Below, piece after piece: positions 50,474 through 58,936 of a DNA stretch of 64,000 nucleotides. The DNA is taken from assembly GCF_042678045.1 (NCBI RefSeq), contig NZ_JBHUDI010000001.1, positions 1 to 64,000 on the forward strand, written 5' to 3'. The notes below the pieces were generated by a model. The model had not been told where the DNA came from and did not search any database. It saw only the letters and a list, made by a program, of their open reading frames with translations. A program made the position numbers and the translations under genes. Source of the stretch: Natrinema amylolyticus_A (GTDB lineage Archaea; Halobacteriota; Halobacteria; Halobacteriales; Natrialbaceae). How positions within the stretch are numbered: position 1 is the first letter of the stretch; every line of letters begins with the position of its first letter.

Positions 50474-52927
50474 ATGACGTCGTTCCAGTCGACACTCGGT
50501 GACGAGCCGGGGATCGCCGAGGAGCTGGCCGAGAGCCAGCAGTCGATCTCCATCGCCGAGTTCTTCGAGAAGAACAAGCACATGCTCGGCTTCGACAGCG
50601 GCGCTCGAGGCCTCGTCACGGCCGTCAAAGAGGCCGTCGACAACGCTTTAGACGCCGCCGAGGAAGCGGGCATTCTCCCGGACGTCTACGTCGAGATTCA
50701 GGAAGCCGGCGACTACTATCGCCTGATCGTCGAGGACAACGGCCCGGGACTGACGAAAGAATCACTCCCCAAGGTGTTCGGGAAGCTTCTCTACGGTTCT
50801 CGCTTTCACGCACGCGAACAATCCCGCGGCCAGCAGGGAATCGGGATCTCCGCCGCCGTTCTCTACTCGCAACTGACCAGCGGCAAGCCCGCCAAGATCA
50901 CCAGTCGCACCCAGGGTTCGGAGGAGGCCGAGTATTTCGAGCTCATCGTCGACACCGACGAAAACGAGCCCGAGATCAGCGTCGAGGAGACGACCACCTG
51001 GGATCGGCCCCACGGCACCCGCATCGAACTCGAGATGGAGGCCAACATGCGCGCCCGCGGGCAGCTCCACGACTATATCAAGCATACGGCGGTCGTCAAC
51101 CCCCATGCCCGCCTCGAGCTGCGCGAACCGCAGGAACACTTCAAATTCGAGCGCGCGACAGACCAGCTGCCGGAGGAAACCGAGGAGATCCGCCCCCATC
51201 CCCACGGCGTCGAACTCGGCACCGTCATGAAGATGCTGGCGGCGACCGACTCTCAGACGGTTTCTGGTTTCGTCCAGGAGGAGTTCACCCGCGTCGGCAA
51301 GAAGACTGCTGACTCGATCATCGACGCGTTCCGCGACCGCCACTACGGCCGCGAGATGCGCTGGCGACCGCCGGCCGACCACGAGGAGATCGATCTCAAC
51401 GCCGCAGTCGAGGACGCGACGGCGAACAAGGGTCCCGACGCGACGACCGCCTTCGCCGATGCCATCGCCGACGCGGTCGCAGACGAGGACCGCATCGCTC
51501 ACCACGAACTGCTCGCGGCCGTCGACTCGGCCGCCGAAACGGTCGCGGACGACCACGGAACGACGTTCGGCGACACTGTCCGCGAAAACGCCGTCGAGGC
51601 CGTCTGGCTCGCGCTCATCGACGCTTCCGAGGCGGACGACGCTGACGCAGCCACCGGCGCGGACGGCGACTCACGGCTGGTCGCCGACCTCTACGAACTC
51701 GCGGACGGCGCGACGAGCACGCGGAAAGACGACGAGACGATCCACGCCTTCGCGGACCGGCTCGCAGGGAAATTCGAGGACCTCGAGGACGATCGCCACC
51801 GACTCACACGCGAAACGCTCCGGGAGTTCGTCGACCGAGCCGCGGATCTGACCGAGGAGTACGACGAGGTCTCCTTCGGTGAGACGGCCCGCGAGAACGT
51901 CGTCGAGGCCGTCTGGGACGTCATGGCGACGGTTCCCGACGATCCGCCGCTCGTCCGCGAACTGAACGGCGACCGCGACGCCACCAGCAACCTCGTCGAT
52001 GCGATGCGCGCGACCGACATCATGGCGCCGCCGACGCGATGTCTCTCGCCGATCTCCGAGGAGCTCATCACCGCCGGCTTAGAGAAGGAATTCGACGCCG
52101 ATTTCTACGCCTCTGCGACGCGCGACGCGGGCGTCTCTGGCGGCGATCCGTTCATCGTCGAGGCCGGCATCGCCTACGGCGGCGAGTTGTCCGCCGAGGG
52201 AACCGCCGAAGTCATGCGCTTTGCCAACCGCGTGCCGCTGGTCTACCAGCGCGGGGCCTGTGCGACGACGGACGTGGTCAAGTCGATCGGCTGGCGCAAC
52301 TACGGCCTCGACCAGCCCGGCGGCTCCGGGCTGCCCAACGGGCCGGTCGTGATCATGATCCACGTCGCCTCGACGAACGTGCCCTTCACCAGCGAGTCGA
52401 AAGACGCCATCGCCAACGTCCCCGAGATCGAAGACGAGATCGAACTCGCGATCCGCGAGGCAGCACGCGATCTCAAGAGCTATCTGAACAAGCGCCGGTC
52501 GATGCAGCAACGCCGGAAGAAACAGAACGTCCTCGGGAAGATCCTCCCCGAGATGGCCACGAAGGTCGCCGAAGTCACCGGCCGCGATGAACCCGACATC
52601 GACGACGCGATCGCCCGCATCATGAACAACGTGCTCGTCGAGCGGCAAACCAAAGCGAACGGTGACGGCCAGGCCGTTTCCGTCGTCGTCGAGAACAACT
52701 CGAGTACGAACGAATCGCTCGAGATCACCGAAATCGTCTCGGCCGAACCGACGAACCTCTCCGACGGCGCGACCGTCGTCGAGATGGACGGCGAGTGGTT
52801 CGTCAAGTGGGAACCCGAAGTGGGAAGCGACGACGAGGCCACGCTCGAGTACGAGGTACCGGACGACGCGACGTTCGATCTGGACGTCAAAGGCGTCGAA
52901 AGTGAGAAACTAACGGTGTCATCATGA
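50474..52927 (+). CDS. top6B: DNA topoisomerase VI subunit B with haloarchaeal insert
   Basis: 817 aa, far longer than the roughly 530 residues of the crenarchaeal enzyme. GHKL ATPase domain (EAVDNALDAAEEAG, VEDNGPGL, RGQQGIGISAAVLYSQL) to about 230, H2TH-like domain to about 300, then an Asp/Glu/Ala-rich insert (about 301-505) with two related units of about 60 residues (322-381 and 420-483, each ending in RENxVEAVW). The transducer domain follows, with the switch-lysine region (FTSESKDAI). The extreme C terminus has an extra Ig-like region. It supplies ATP-driven gating to the Spo11-like A subunit. Confidence 0.95.
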   Translation: MTSFQSTLGDEPGIAEELAESQQSISIAEFFEKNKHMLGFDSGARGLVTAVKEAVDNALDAAEEAGILPDVYVEIQEAGDYYRLIVEDNGPGLTKESLPKVFGKLLYGSRFHAREQSRGQQGIGISAAVLYSQLTSGKPAKITSRTQGSEEAEYFELIVDTDENEPEISVEETTTWDRPHGTRIELEMEANMRARGQLHDYIKHTAVVNPHARLELREPQEHFKFERATDQLPEETEEIRPHPHGVELGTVMKMLAATDSQTVSGFVQEEFTRVGKKTADSIIDAFRDRHYGREMRWRPPADHEEIDLNAAVEDATANKGPDATTAFADAIADAVADEDRIAHHELLAAVDSAAETVADDHGTTFGDTVRENAVEAVWLALIDASEADDADAATGADGDSRLVADLYELADGATSTRKDDETIHAFADRLAGKFEDLEDDRHRLTRETLREFVDRAADLTEEYDEVSFGETARENVVEAVWDVMATVPDDPPLVRELNGDRDATSNLVDAMRATDIMAPPTRCLSPISEELITAGLEKEFDADFYASATRDAGVSGGDPFIVEAGIAYGGELSAEGTAEVMRFANRVPLVYQRGACATTDVVKSIGWRNYGLDQPGGSGLPNGPVVIMIHVASTNVPFTSESKDAIANVPEIEDEIELAIREAARDLKSYLNKRRSMQQRRKKQNVLGKILPEMATKVAEVTGRDEPDIDDAIARIMNNVLVERQTKANGDGQAVSVVVENNSSTNESLEITEIVSAEPTNLSDGATVVEMDGEWFVKWEPEVGSDDEATLEYEVPDDATFDLDVKGVESEKLTVSS

Positions 52928-52976
52928 GCGTGCGAATGATGGCTCGTGACGAGCGAAGTAAAATCACGGAGACACA

Positions 52977-54068
52977 ATGAGCGCAGACGATACGCAGGAG
53001 GCCAGAGAGCAGCTGATCGATCTCGCGGCACAGTTCTACGACCAGTTCGAACTCGGCGAGATCCCGCACATGTCCGTCCCGACGCGGACGAAGAACAACA
53101 TCGAGTACGACGAGGACAAAGACGTCTGGGTCTACGGCGACCGCGAGTCGACTCGGTCGGCCAACTCGGTTCGGGGCGCACGCAAGCTCCTGAAAGCGGT
53201 CTACACCATCGAATTCCTCGCCGACCAGCTCGAGGAGGATCGCTCTTCGACTCTGCGTGAACTCTACTACCTCTCGGAGAGCTGGGACAACAAGGAGGCC
53301 CAGTTCTCGGATCAGGACGAATCGAACGGGCTCATCGAGGACTTGGAGATCGTCTCGGGAGTCACTCGCGAGGACTTCCACATGCGTCCCGAGGAGTCGG
53401 GCGCGACGATCATGGGACCGCTGCACCTCCGTGAGCAGACCCGCCGCGGCGAACGCGAGATCCACTGTCAGAAAGACGTCGGTGAAGGCGGCTACCAGAT
53501 CCCGAACAACCCCGACACGATCGACTTTCTCGACTGTGACGCCGACTTCATCCTCGCGGTCGAGACCGGTGGGATGCGTGACCGGCTCGTCGAGAACGGT
53601 TTCGACGAGGAGTACAACGCCTTAATCGTCCACCTCAAGGGCCAGCCCGCGCGGGCGACCCGCCGGATCACCAGACGGCTCCACGACGAACTCGACTTGC
53701 CGGTCACCGTCTTCACGGACGGTGACCCGTGGTCGTACCGCATCTACGGCTCGGTCGCCTACGGCTCGATCAAGTCCGCCCACCTCTCGGAGTACTTAGC
53801 GACCCCCGAGGCGCAGTTTATCGGCATTCAACCCGCCGACATCGTCGAGTACGACCTGCCGACCGACCCGCTCTCGGATTCGGACGTCAACGCCCTGGAG
53901 AGCGAACTCGAGGACCCGCGCTTCCAGACCGACTACTGGGAGGAACAGATCGAACTGCAACTCGATCTCGGGAAGAAGTCCGAACAGCAGGCGCTGGCGT
54001 CCCACGGGTTGGATTTCGTGACGGAGACGTATCTCCCCGAACGGCTCGGTGAGATGGGTGTTCTGTAG
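52977..54068 (+). CDS. top6A: DNA topoisomerase VI subunit A (Spo11-like)
   Basis: 363 aa. CAP-like 5Y domain with the nucleophilic Tyr in STLRELYYLSE (Tyr97/98) and the TOPRIM domain with ILAVETGG and VFTDGDPWSYRIYGSVAYGS. It cleaves duplex DNA with 2-nt 5' overhangs for strand passage and decatenation. Starts 49 bp after top6B, surely the same transcript. Full length and motifs intact. Confidence 0.96.
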   Translation: MSADDTQEAREQLIDLAAQFYDQFELGEIPHMSVPTRTKNNIEYDEDKDVWVYGDRESTRSANSVRGARKLLKAVYTIEFLADQLEEDRSSTLRELYYLSESWDNKEAQFSDQDESNGLIEDLEIVSGVTREDFHMRPEESGATIMGPLHLREQTRRGEREIHCQKDVGEGGYQIPNNPDTIDFLDCDADFILAVETGGMRDRLVENGFDEEYNALIVHLKGQPARATRRITRRLHDELDLPVTVFTDGDPWSYRIYGSVAYGSIKSAHLSEYLATPEAQFIGIQPADIVEYDLPTDPLSDSDVNALESELEDPRFQTDYWEEQIELQLDLGKKSEQQALASHGLDFVTETYLPERLGEMGVL

Positions 54069-54196
54069 AACCTCCTTCGAGTCGCGATTCCAACGCTGAT
54101 TTTCGACGGCTGTTAAAAGGAGATTCGGCGTCGCCCTGTGTCTGCAGGTGCAACCGGTTCCAGTCTGCACGGCCTCTCGTCGTCTAGAATCGTGCT

Positions 54197-54502
54197 ATGG
54201 CGGATGACAAAAACAGCGAACGGCCGATGCACAGCGACCCGAACGAGGAGGCGATAGACGAGCCGACGACCTCCGGCGCACAGGAGGCCGACGAGACGGC
54301 GTGGATGATGAAAGAGGGTGTCTCGGTCGGACTGATCTCGATCGCGGCCGTCCTCGTGCTGGCGCTGGGACTGCTGCAGTTGACCGGCCTCGTCGACGTC
54401 CTTGCGCCGGTGGCCGACACCGAGCTCGGGCAGTGGCTCGCGTTCGGTGTTCTAGTTCTGATCGTTCTCGCAGCGTTCGGCTGGTCGCGTGTCGGCGTAT
54501 GA
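54197..54502 (+). CDS. Small two-helix membrane protein
   Basis: 101 aa. An acidic N-terminal 38 residues, then two hydrophobic helices (about 42-66 VGLISIAAVLVLALGLLQL and 78-98 WLAFGVLVLIVLAAFGW). No domain recognised. It ends in a convergent spacer occupied by a palindromic repeat. Confidence 0.6.
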   Translation: MADDKNSERPMHSDPNEEAIDEPTTSGAQEADETAWMMKEGVSVGLISIAAVLVLALGLLQLTGLVDVLAPVADTELGQWLAFGVLVLIVLAAFGWSRVGV

Positions 54503-54522
54503 AGACCGCCGGGGTTGCACTT

Positions 54523-54604
54523 ATACGGACTTCTGTCAGTGGGTACCGGCGCACCCGCGACCAGTCCTGCGGGTGCGCCGGGACAGCGGGACAGCAGACC
54601 GTAT
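54523..54604. repeat. Palindromic intergenic repeat, copy C (convergent gene end)
   Basis: The outer arms ATACGGACTTCTGTC (54523-54537) and GACAGCAGACCGTAT (54590-54604) match at 13 of 15 pairs; inner arms GTACCGGCGCACCCGC and GCGGGTGCGCCGG are strongly complementary. It fills the spacer of a convergent gene pair and, as in copy A, its last base is the first base of the neighbouring stop codon (TCA on the plus strand). Likely bidirectional terminator or REP-like element. Confidence 0.7.
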
Positions 54605-55308
54605 CACTCGTCGAGGACGACCGGCACGCCGCGGCGTGCGACGTCGACCACGAACGCGTCCGCATCGGTTTCGATCGCCGCGAACGTATCGTAGTGCACT
54701 GGGAGCACGAGATCCGGCTCGAGCCGCTCGGCCAGCGCTGCTGCCTCGTTTCGATCCATCGTGAACGTGCCGCCGATCGGTGGCAGAAAGCAATCGACCG
54801 GCACGTCCTCGTGGACGGGGAGAACGTCGGTATCTCCGGGCCAGAACGTGGTGACGCCGTCTATCGTGATGCCGAAGCCACAGCCCTGGCCCTCAGGATG
54901 ATAGGGTCGTCCATCGGCGTCCGTATGCGGGCCTGCAGGATCGTTGTACGCCGGCGTCGTGAACAGATCGAGCGGCCCGAGGACGAACGACTCGTCCGCG
55001 CCGACGCGTTCCACGTCGAACGGCAGGGCCGTTGGATCTTCGTCGACGCGGTCGCTCTCGATGGCGTCGATCGACTCGTGGACGACGACCAGCGCGTCCT
55101 CGTGGGCGACCCGTCGGATCGAGTTGGGATCGTAGTGGTGGTCGTGGCTGACGAGGATCAGATCCCCGTCGCGGGGCTCGAGTCCGTCCAGGACGCCGTA
55201 CTCCTCGGGTCCGGGATCGATGTAGACGACGGCGCCAGTCTGGCCTTCGAGGCGGACGGTCGCGAGGCCGAACCAGTCGACGGTGACGGCGTCGAAGCGG
55301 ACGGTCAT
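54604..55308 (-). CDS. MBL-fold metal-dependent hydrolase
   Basis: 234 aa. DPGPEEYGVLDGL and VSHDHHYDPNSI replace the canonical HxHxDH with a HDHHYDP variant, typical of a YtkL/UlaG-like subgroup. FWPGDTD and VLPVHYDTF supply later ligands. Likely a hydrolase of a phosphorylated or cyclic substrate, unknown. Monocistronic, on the same strand as the downstream FAA-hydrolase and TIM-barrel genes but 73 bp away from them. Confidence 0.8.
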   Translation of the reverse strand: MTVRFDAVTVDWFGLATVRLEGQTGAVVYIDPGPEEYGVLDGLEPRDGDLILVSHDHHYDPNSIRRVAHEDALVVVHESIDAIESDRVDEDPTALPFDVERVGADESFVLGPLDLFTTPAYNDPAGPHTDADGRPYHPEGQGCGFGITIDGVTTFWPGDTDVLPVHEDVPVDCFLPPIGGTFTMDRNEAAALAERLEPDLVLPVHYDTFAAIETDADAFVVDVARRGVPVVLDE

Positions 55309-55381
55309 GTGAGATCGTTTTTCGAGCGGGCCGAAAAGTGTTCGACTCGCCGGCGCTCCTGTCCGGCTCTAGAATCTCGTC

Positions 55382-56119
55382 TCAGGGCCGGCGGATCGAG
55401 TGTTCGAGCGTGCCCACGCCCTCGACTTCGATCTCGATCTCGTCGCCGTCGGCGAGCGGCCCGACACCTTCGGGCGTGCCGGTCGCGATCACGTCGCCGG
55501 GCTCTAAGGTGAGATAGGTCGTGATCTCGGCGATCAGTTCGGGGATCGAGAAGATGAGTTGCTCGCGGGAGCCGTCCTGTTTGAGTTCGCCGTTGACGCG
55601 CGAGCGGACGGCGGCATCAGCAGGCACCTCGTCGGGTGTCGCGAGCACCGGCCCCATCGGCGCGGCGCCGTCGAAGGCCTTGCCGCGGACCCAGTTTTGT
55701 TCTTGATTCTGGTCGTCACGGTTCGAGATGTCGTTGACACAGGTAAAGCCCGCGACGACGTCCATCGCGTCGGCTTCGGGGACGTGGCGACACTGCTCGC
55801 CGATGACGACGCCGAGTTCGGCCTCGTAGTCGATTCGCTCTTTCCCTGCTGGCGCGGTGACGGTATCACCGTGCCCGGCGAGAGCGTTCGGTGGCTTCAG
55901 GAACAGCATCGGCCGGTCGGGGAGATCCGACCCCATCTCGTCGGCGTGGTCGGCGTAGTTGCGACCGATACAGACGATCTTCGAGGGCTCCGACGGCGGG
56001 AGGACGTCGATATCGTCGCTCTCGAGGTCGTAACTCTCGTTCGCGAAATGAACGGTTCCGTTCTCGTACTCGCCGCGGCGGACTGCGCCGGCTGGATCGC
56101 GAAAGCGGACGTATTTCAT
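55382..56119 (-). CDS. Fumarylacetoacetate hydrolase (FAH) family protein
   Basis: 245 aa. FAH-fold motifs: CIGRNYADHADEM, FLKPPNAL, IDYEAELGVVIG (metal-binding Glu residues), GFTCVNDISNRDDQ, WVRGKAFDGAAPMGP and GDVIATGTPEGVGPL. Family members cleave C-C bonds or decarboxylate (FAHD-type oxaloacetate decarboxylase/acylpyruvase). It lies directly after the Ebo-like genes on the same strand (64-bp gap); whether it belongs to that pathway is uncertain. Confidence 0.88.
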   Translation of the reverse strand: MKYVRFRDPAGAVRRGEYENGTVHFANESYDLESDDIDVLPPSEPSKIVCIGRNYADHADEMGSDLPDRPMLFLKPPNALAGHGDTVTAPAGKERIDYEAELGVVIGEQCRHVPEADAMDVVAGFTCVNDISNRDDQNQEQNWVRGKAFDGAAPMGPVLATPDEVPADAAVRSRVNGELKQDGSREQLIFSIPELIAEITTYLTLEPGDVIATGTPEGVGPLADGDEIEIEVEGVGTLEHSIRRP

Positions 56120-56183
56120 GCTCGGTGGAACGGTCGCGGGGGATAAAAAGGATTGAGAAGGCGGTCAGTGTACGGCGTTCGTA

Positions 56184-57032
56184 TCAGACGTACGACTCGA
56201 GCGCCGCGGCGGCCTCTCGAGCCGCCCGATCGGGCTCGTCGGGGTAGGTGTAGAGTTCCAGCGTCACGAACCCGTCGTAGCCGACGTCCTCGAGGGCGTC
56301 GAAGATTGCCCGGAAGTCGAGGTCACCCTCGCCGGGGATCCGGTGGTAGTGTTTTCCCCGGCGGCCGCCGACAATGTCCTCGAGGTGGACGCCCGTGATC
56401 GAGCCCGCACTGCGGCGGATACTCTCGGCGACGTCCTCGCCGTAGACGGCCGCGTGGCCGACGTCTAAGTTGACGCCCAGCGACTCCCGACCGATGTCGT
56501 CGATCAACGCCAGCACCTCCTCGGTGTTCTCGACCAGCAGTTCGGGTTCGAATTCGATACCGACGTCGATGTCACGTGGCTCGGCGTAGTCGAGGATTTC
56601 GTGGAGCGACTCGCGGAGATAGTCGTGAGCGTTCTCGGGCAGGGTTCCCGGTAGCGGACGGCCGGTCGCCAGACAGACTGCCGGCGCGTCGACGGTTTCG
56701 GCGAGGTCGATCGCCCGCTTCGTATAGTCGATGCGCCACTCGCGAGCCTCGTCGTCGGCGCGGATCACGCTCGGTTCGAAGAAGGCCGACGGCGGCGCGT
56801 CGTCGTAGTAGCCCATCGCGGTGTTCGCGTTGACGTTGGAGACGGCGAGGCCGGTCTCCGAGAGCGCCTCGAGCAGCGCCTCGCGGTCCGCATCGCCGAA
56901 GCCAGGGAAGTAGGCGTGGGGCTCGTCGCCGAGCAGTTCGACGCCAGCGTAGCCGTGGTCGGCGATCCGGCGGACCGCCTCGGAGAGGTCGTATTCGGTG
57001 TACGCGTTCGTCGAGAAAGCGAGATCGACCAT
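56184..57032 (-). CDS. Sugar phosphate isomerase/epimerase (TIM barrel), EboE-like 1
   Basis: 282 aa AP-endonuclease-2 type TIM barrel. Starts AFSTNAYTEYDLSEAV; metal-site residues in GIEFEPE, NLDVGHA, GVHLEDI and LELYTYP. It is paralogous to the protein at 58105-58935: both open with STNA-x-x-EY and GVELL-x-DEPH-x-Y and close with GY-x-GFVT-x-ELY. In Ebo/EDB clusters the corresponding gene is EboE. The reaction, isomerisation or epimerisation of a sugar or cyclitol intermediate, is inferred. Last of the four-gene minus-strand series TatD, EboE-2, UbiA, EboE-1. Confidence 0.82.
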   Translation of the reverse strand: MVDLAFSTNAYTEYDLSEAVRRIADHGYAGVELLGDEPHAYFPGFGDADREALLEALSETGLAVSNVNANTAMGYYDDAPPSAFFEPSVIRADDEAREWRIDYTKRAIDLAETVDAPAVCLATGRPLPGTLPENAHDYLRESLHEILDYAEPRDIDVGIEFEPELLVENTEEVLALIDDIGRESLGVNLDVGHAAVYGEDVAESIRRSAGSITGVHLEDIVGGRRGKHYHRIPGEGDLDFRAIFDALEDVGYDGFVTLELYTYPDEPDRAAREAAAALESYV

Positions 57033-57116
57033 CGGTTCACCTGTCGTACACTGACACGCTACTAATTCGTTTGCCCGTCGTGCCCGTTCGGCGGTGCTAC
57101 TGCCGGACAGGACGAA

Positions 57117-58103
57117 TCACGTCACGTCGAACACACGCGAGAGTCCGACCGCCGGAACGAGGAAGACGGCGACAGCGGCCGCCCACCGAACCCCGGCAGC
57201 GGCGGCGAAGGCCGTATCGAGCAATACGAGGCCAAGGACGCACGCGCCGACCGCGGGCCCGACGGTGCTCGACACCGGGTCGGCGGACGCGGTTCGCAAC
57301 GGCCGTCCGACCCACCAGCAGAACGCGGCGGCGAACCCGATGGCGACGCCGGTCTCGAGCGGGGGCGGCTCGAGGGCCACGAGGTACCAGCCGACGGCGA
57401 GCACTGCCACGGCTGCACCACCACCAGCTGCCGCCACGGCGCCCCGATTCCCGCCCTCGGTCTCGCTGTCGGCCATGAACGTGACGGTGGCGATGTAGGC
57501 GGTGACGACCGCGGAAACGGCCAGCACTCGAGCGGGGGCCGCGAGCACGGCGCTCCCGGCCGCGGTCGTCCCCAGGAGGACGTTCAGCCCGCGCGTCGCG
57601 CCCATCGCGAGGAAGCCGGCAGCGGTCCCCTTCAGGAGGCCGTCGTAGGCGACGACCGCGGCAGCGACCAGTCCGGCAGCGATGGCACCCGGGCCGGCCG
57701 CGGCGACGAACGCGACCCCGACCGCGACGGCCAGTAGTCCGAACCCGAAACCGAACGCAGCGGGACGCGACACGTGGCCGGCAGGGATGGGACGCTCCGG
57801 TCGTTCTCGAGCGTCGATCGGCGCGTCGAAGGCGTCGTTGAGCGTCGTGCCGCCGGCATAAAGGAGGACGGACGCGAGCGCGACCCCTGCGACCGCGATC
57901 GGAGACGGATCGGAGCCGGCGACAGCCACCAGCGCGGCGCCGAGAATTACGTCCGGCGGTGCCGTAAACAGGTTCGGAAGCCGGACCAGTTGGGCGTACG
58001 CACCGAGGGACCCTCGGCGCTCGCTTCCGGTCGGAGTGGAACGGCGCTCGTCGTTGGCCGCATCGGCGTTCTCGGGGCGATCCGACGACACGCCGCCGGC
58101 CAC
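57117..58103 (-). CDS. UbiA-family prenyltransferase, EboC-like
   Basis: About 328 aa if started at GTG 58103, one base after the stop of the upstream gene; GTG 58088 is an alternative, and the longer ATG frame would overlap the upstream coding region. After a 30-residue disordered start, eight to nine membrane helices follow. The first Asp-rich motif is clear, NDAFDAPID (89-97), for Mg-diphosphate of the prenyl donor; the second motif is replaced by KGTAAGFLAMGATRGLNVLLG, as in EboC-type proteins. It should transfer an isoprenyl chain to a polar acceptor in the membrane. Confidence 0.83.
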   Translation of the reverse strand: MAGGVSSDRPENADAANDERRSTPTGSERRGSLGAYAQLVRLPNLFTAPPDVILGAALVAVAGSDPSPIAVAGVALASVLLYAGGTTLNDAFDAPIDARERPERPIPAGHVSRPAAFGFGFGLLAVAVGVAFVAAAGPGAIAAGLVAAAVVAYDGLLKGTAAGFLAMGATRGLNVLLGTTAAGSAVLAAPARVLAVSAVVTAYIATVTFMADSETEGGNRGAVAAAGGGAAVAVLAVGWYLVALEPPPLETGVAIGFAAAFCWWVGRPLRTASADPVSSTVGPAVGACVLGLVLLDTAFAAAAGVRWAAAVAVFLVPAVGLSRVFDVT

Positions 58104-58104
58104 C

Positions 58105-58935
58105 CTACGCCCACCCGCGTTCCTCGAGGTACGCCATCGCCTCCCGCGCGGTCTCGACCGGCGTCTCCTCGTAGGGATAGAGTTCGACGGTGACGAAGCC
58201 CTCATAGCCCCGATCCGCGAGTGCGCCGAGGAAGGCGTCGATGTCCATCGCGCCGTCGCCGAGTTGCGTGTGTTCGTGGGTCCGGTCGGCCGGGATGTCC
58301 TCGAGGTGATAGTGTTCCGTGTGCTCCCAGAGCGGGTCGATCAGATCGACCGGGTCCGCGCCGACACAGTAGAAATGACCGGCATCGAAGTTGCACTTCA
58401 CGCAGTCGGCGTCGACGCGCTCGAGCAGGGCCAGGAACTCGTCGCCGGTCTCGATCAGGAGATCGGGCTCGGGCTCGACCAGCAGGTCGACACCGACCTC
58501 GCGGGCTTTCGGGACGACTTCTTGGAGGCTGTCGACGAAGGTGTCTATCGCCCATTCGCGCGACTTGGCCTCGGGGATCGGCCCGCCGGGTTCGATCGAG
58601 ATGTAGGGCAGGCCGAGATCTGCCGCGGTCTCGAGCGCTGCGAGCGTGTAGTCGATCCGCTTTCGCCGGTAGTCCGCATCCGGTTCGATGTAGGAGGGGT
58701 GATGGAAGTCCTCGATCGCGGTCAGCATGAAGGCGTTGCCGTTGCTGACGGCGATCCCGTGGCGCTCGAGGGCGTCGGCGACGCGCTCGTGGTCCGCATC
58801 GGTGGCGGTCGGCGGATACAGGTGTGGTTCGTCGAGCAGTAGTTCGACCCCATCGTAGCCCGCGTCAGCGATCGCCTCGATGGCGTCCTCGAGTTGATAC
58901 TCCCGGAAGGCGTTGGTGGAAAAGCCGAACTGCAT
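58105..58935 (-). CDS. Sugar phosphate isomerase/epimerase (TIM barrel), EboE-like 2
   Basis: 276 aa. TIM barrel with FSTNAFREYQLEDAIEAI, metal site residues in VEPEPD, NFDAGHF, YHLEDIPAD and ELYPYEET. Paralogue of the gene at 56184-57032 with the UbiA gene between them. Its ATG lies one base after the TatD-like stop, and its stop one base before the UbiA GTG, so it is tightly coupled to both. In the Ebo model it would rearrange the sugar or cyclitol before or after prenylation. Confidence 0.83.
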   Translation of the reverse strand: MQFGFSTNAFREYQLEDAIEAIADAGYDGVELLLDEPHLYPPTATDADHERVADALERHGIAVSNGNAFMLTAIEDFHHPSYIEPDADYRRKRIDYTLAALETAADLGLPYISIEPGGPIPEAKSREWAIDTFVDSLQEVVPKAREVGVDLLVEPEPDLLIETGDEFLALLERVDADCVKCNFDAGHFYCVGADPVDLIDPLWEHTEHYHLEDIPADRTHEHTQLGDGAMDIDAFLGALADRGYEGFVTVELYPYEETPVETAREAMAYLEERGWA

Positions 58936-58936
58936 C

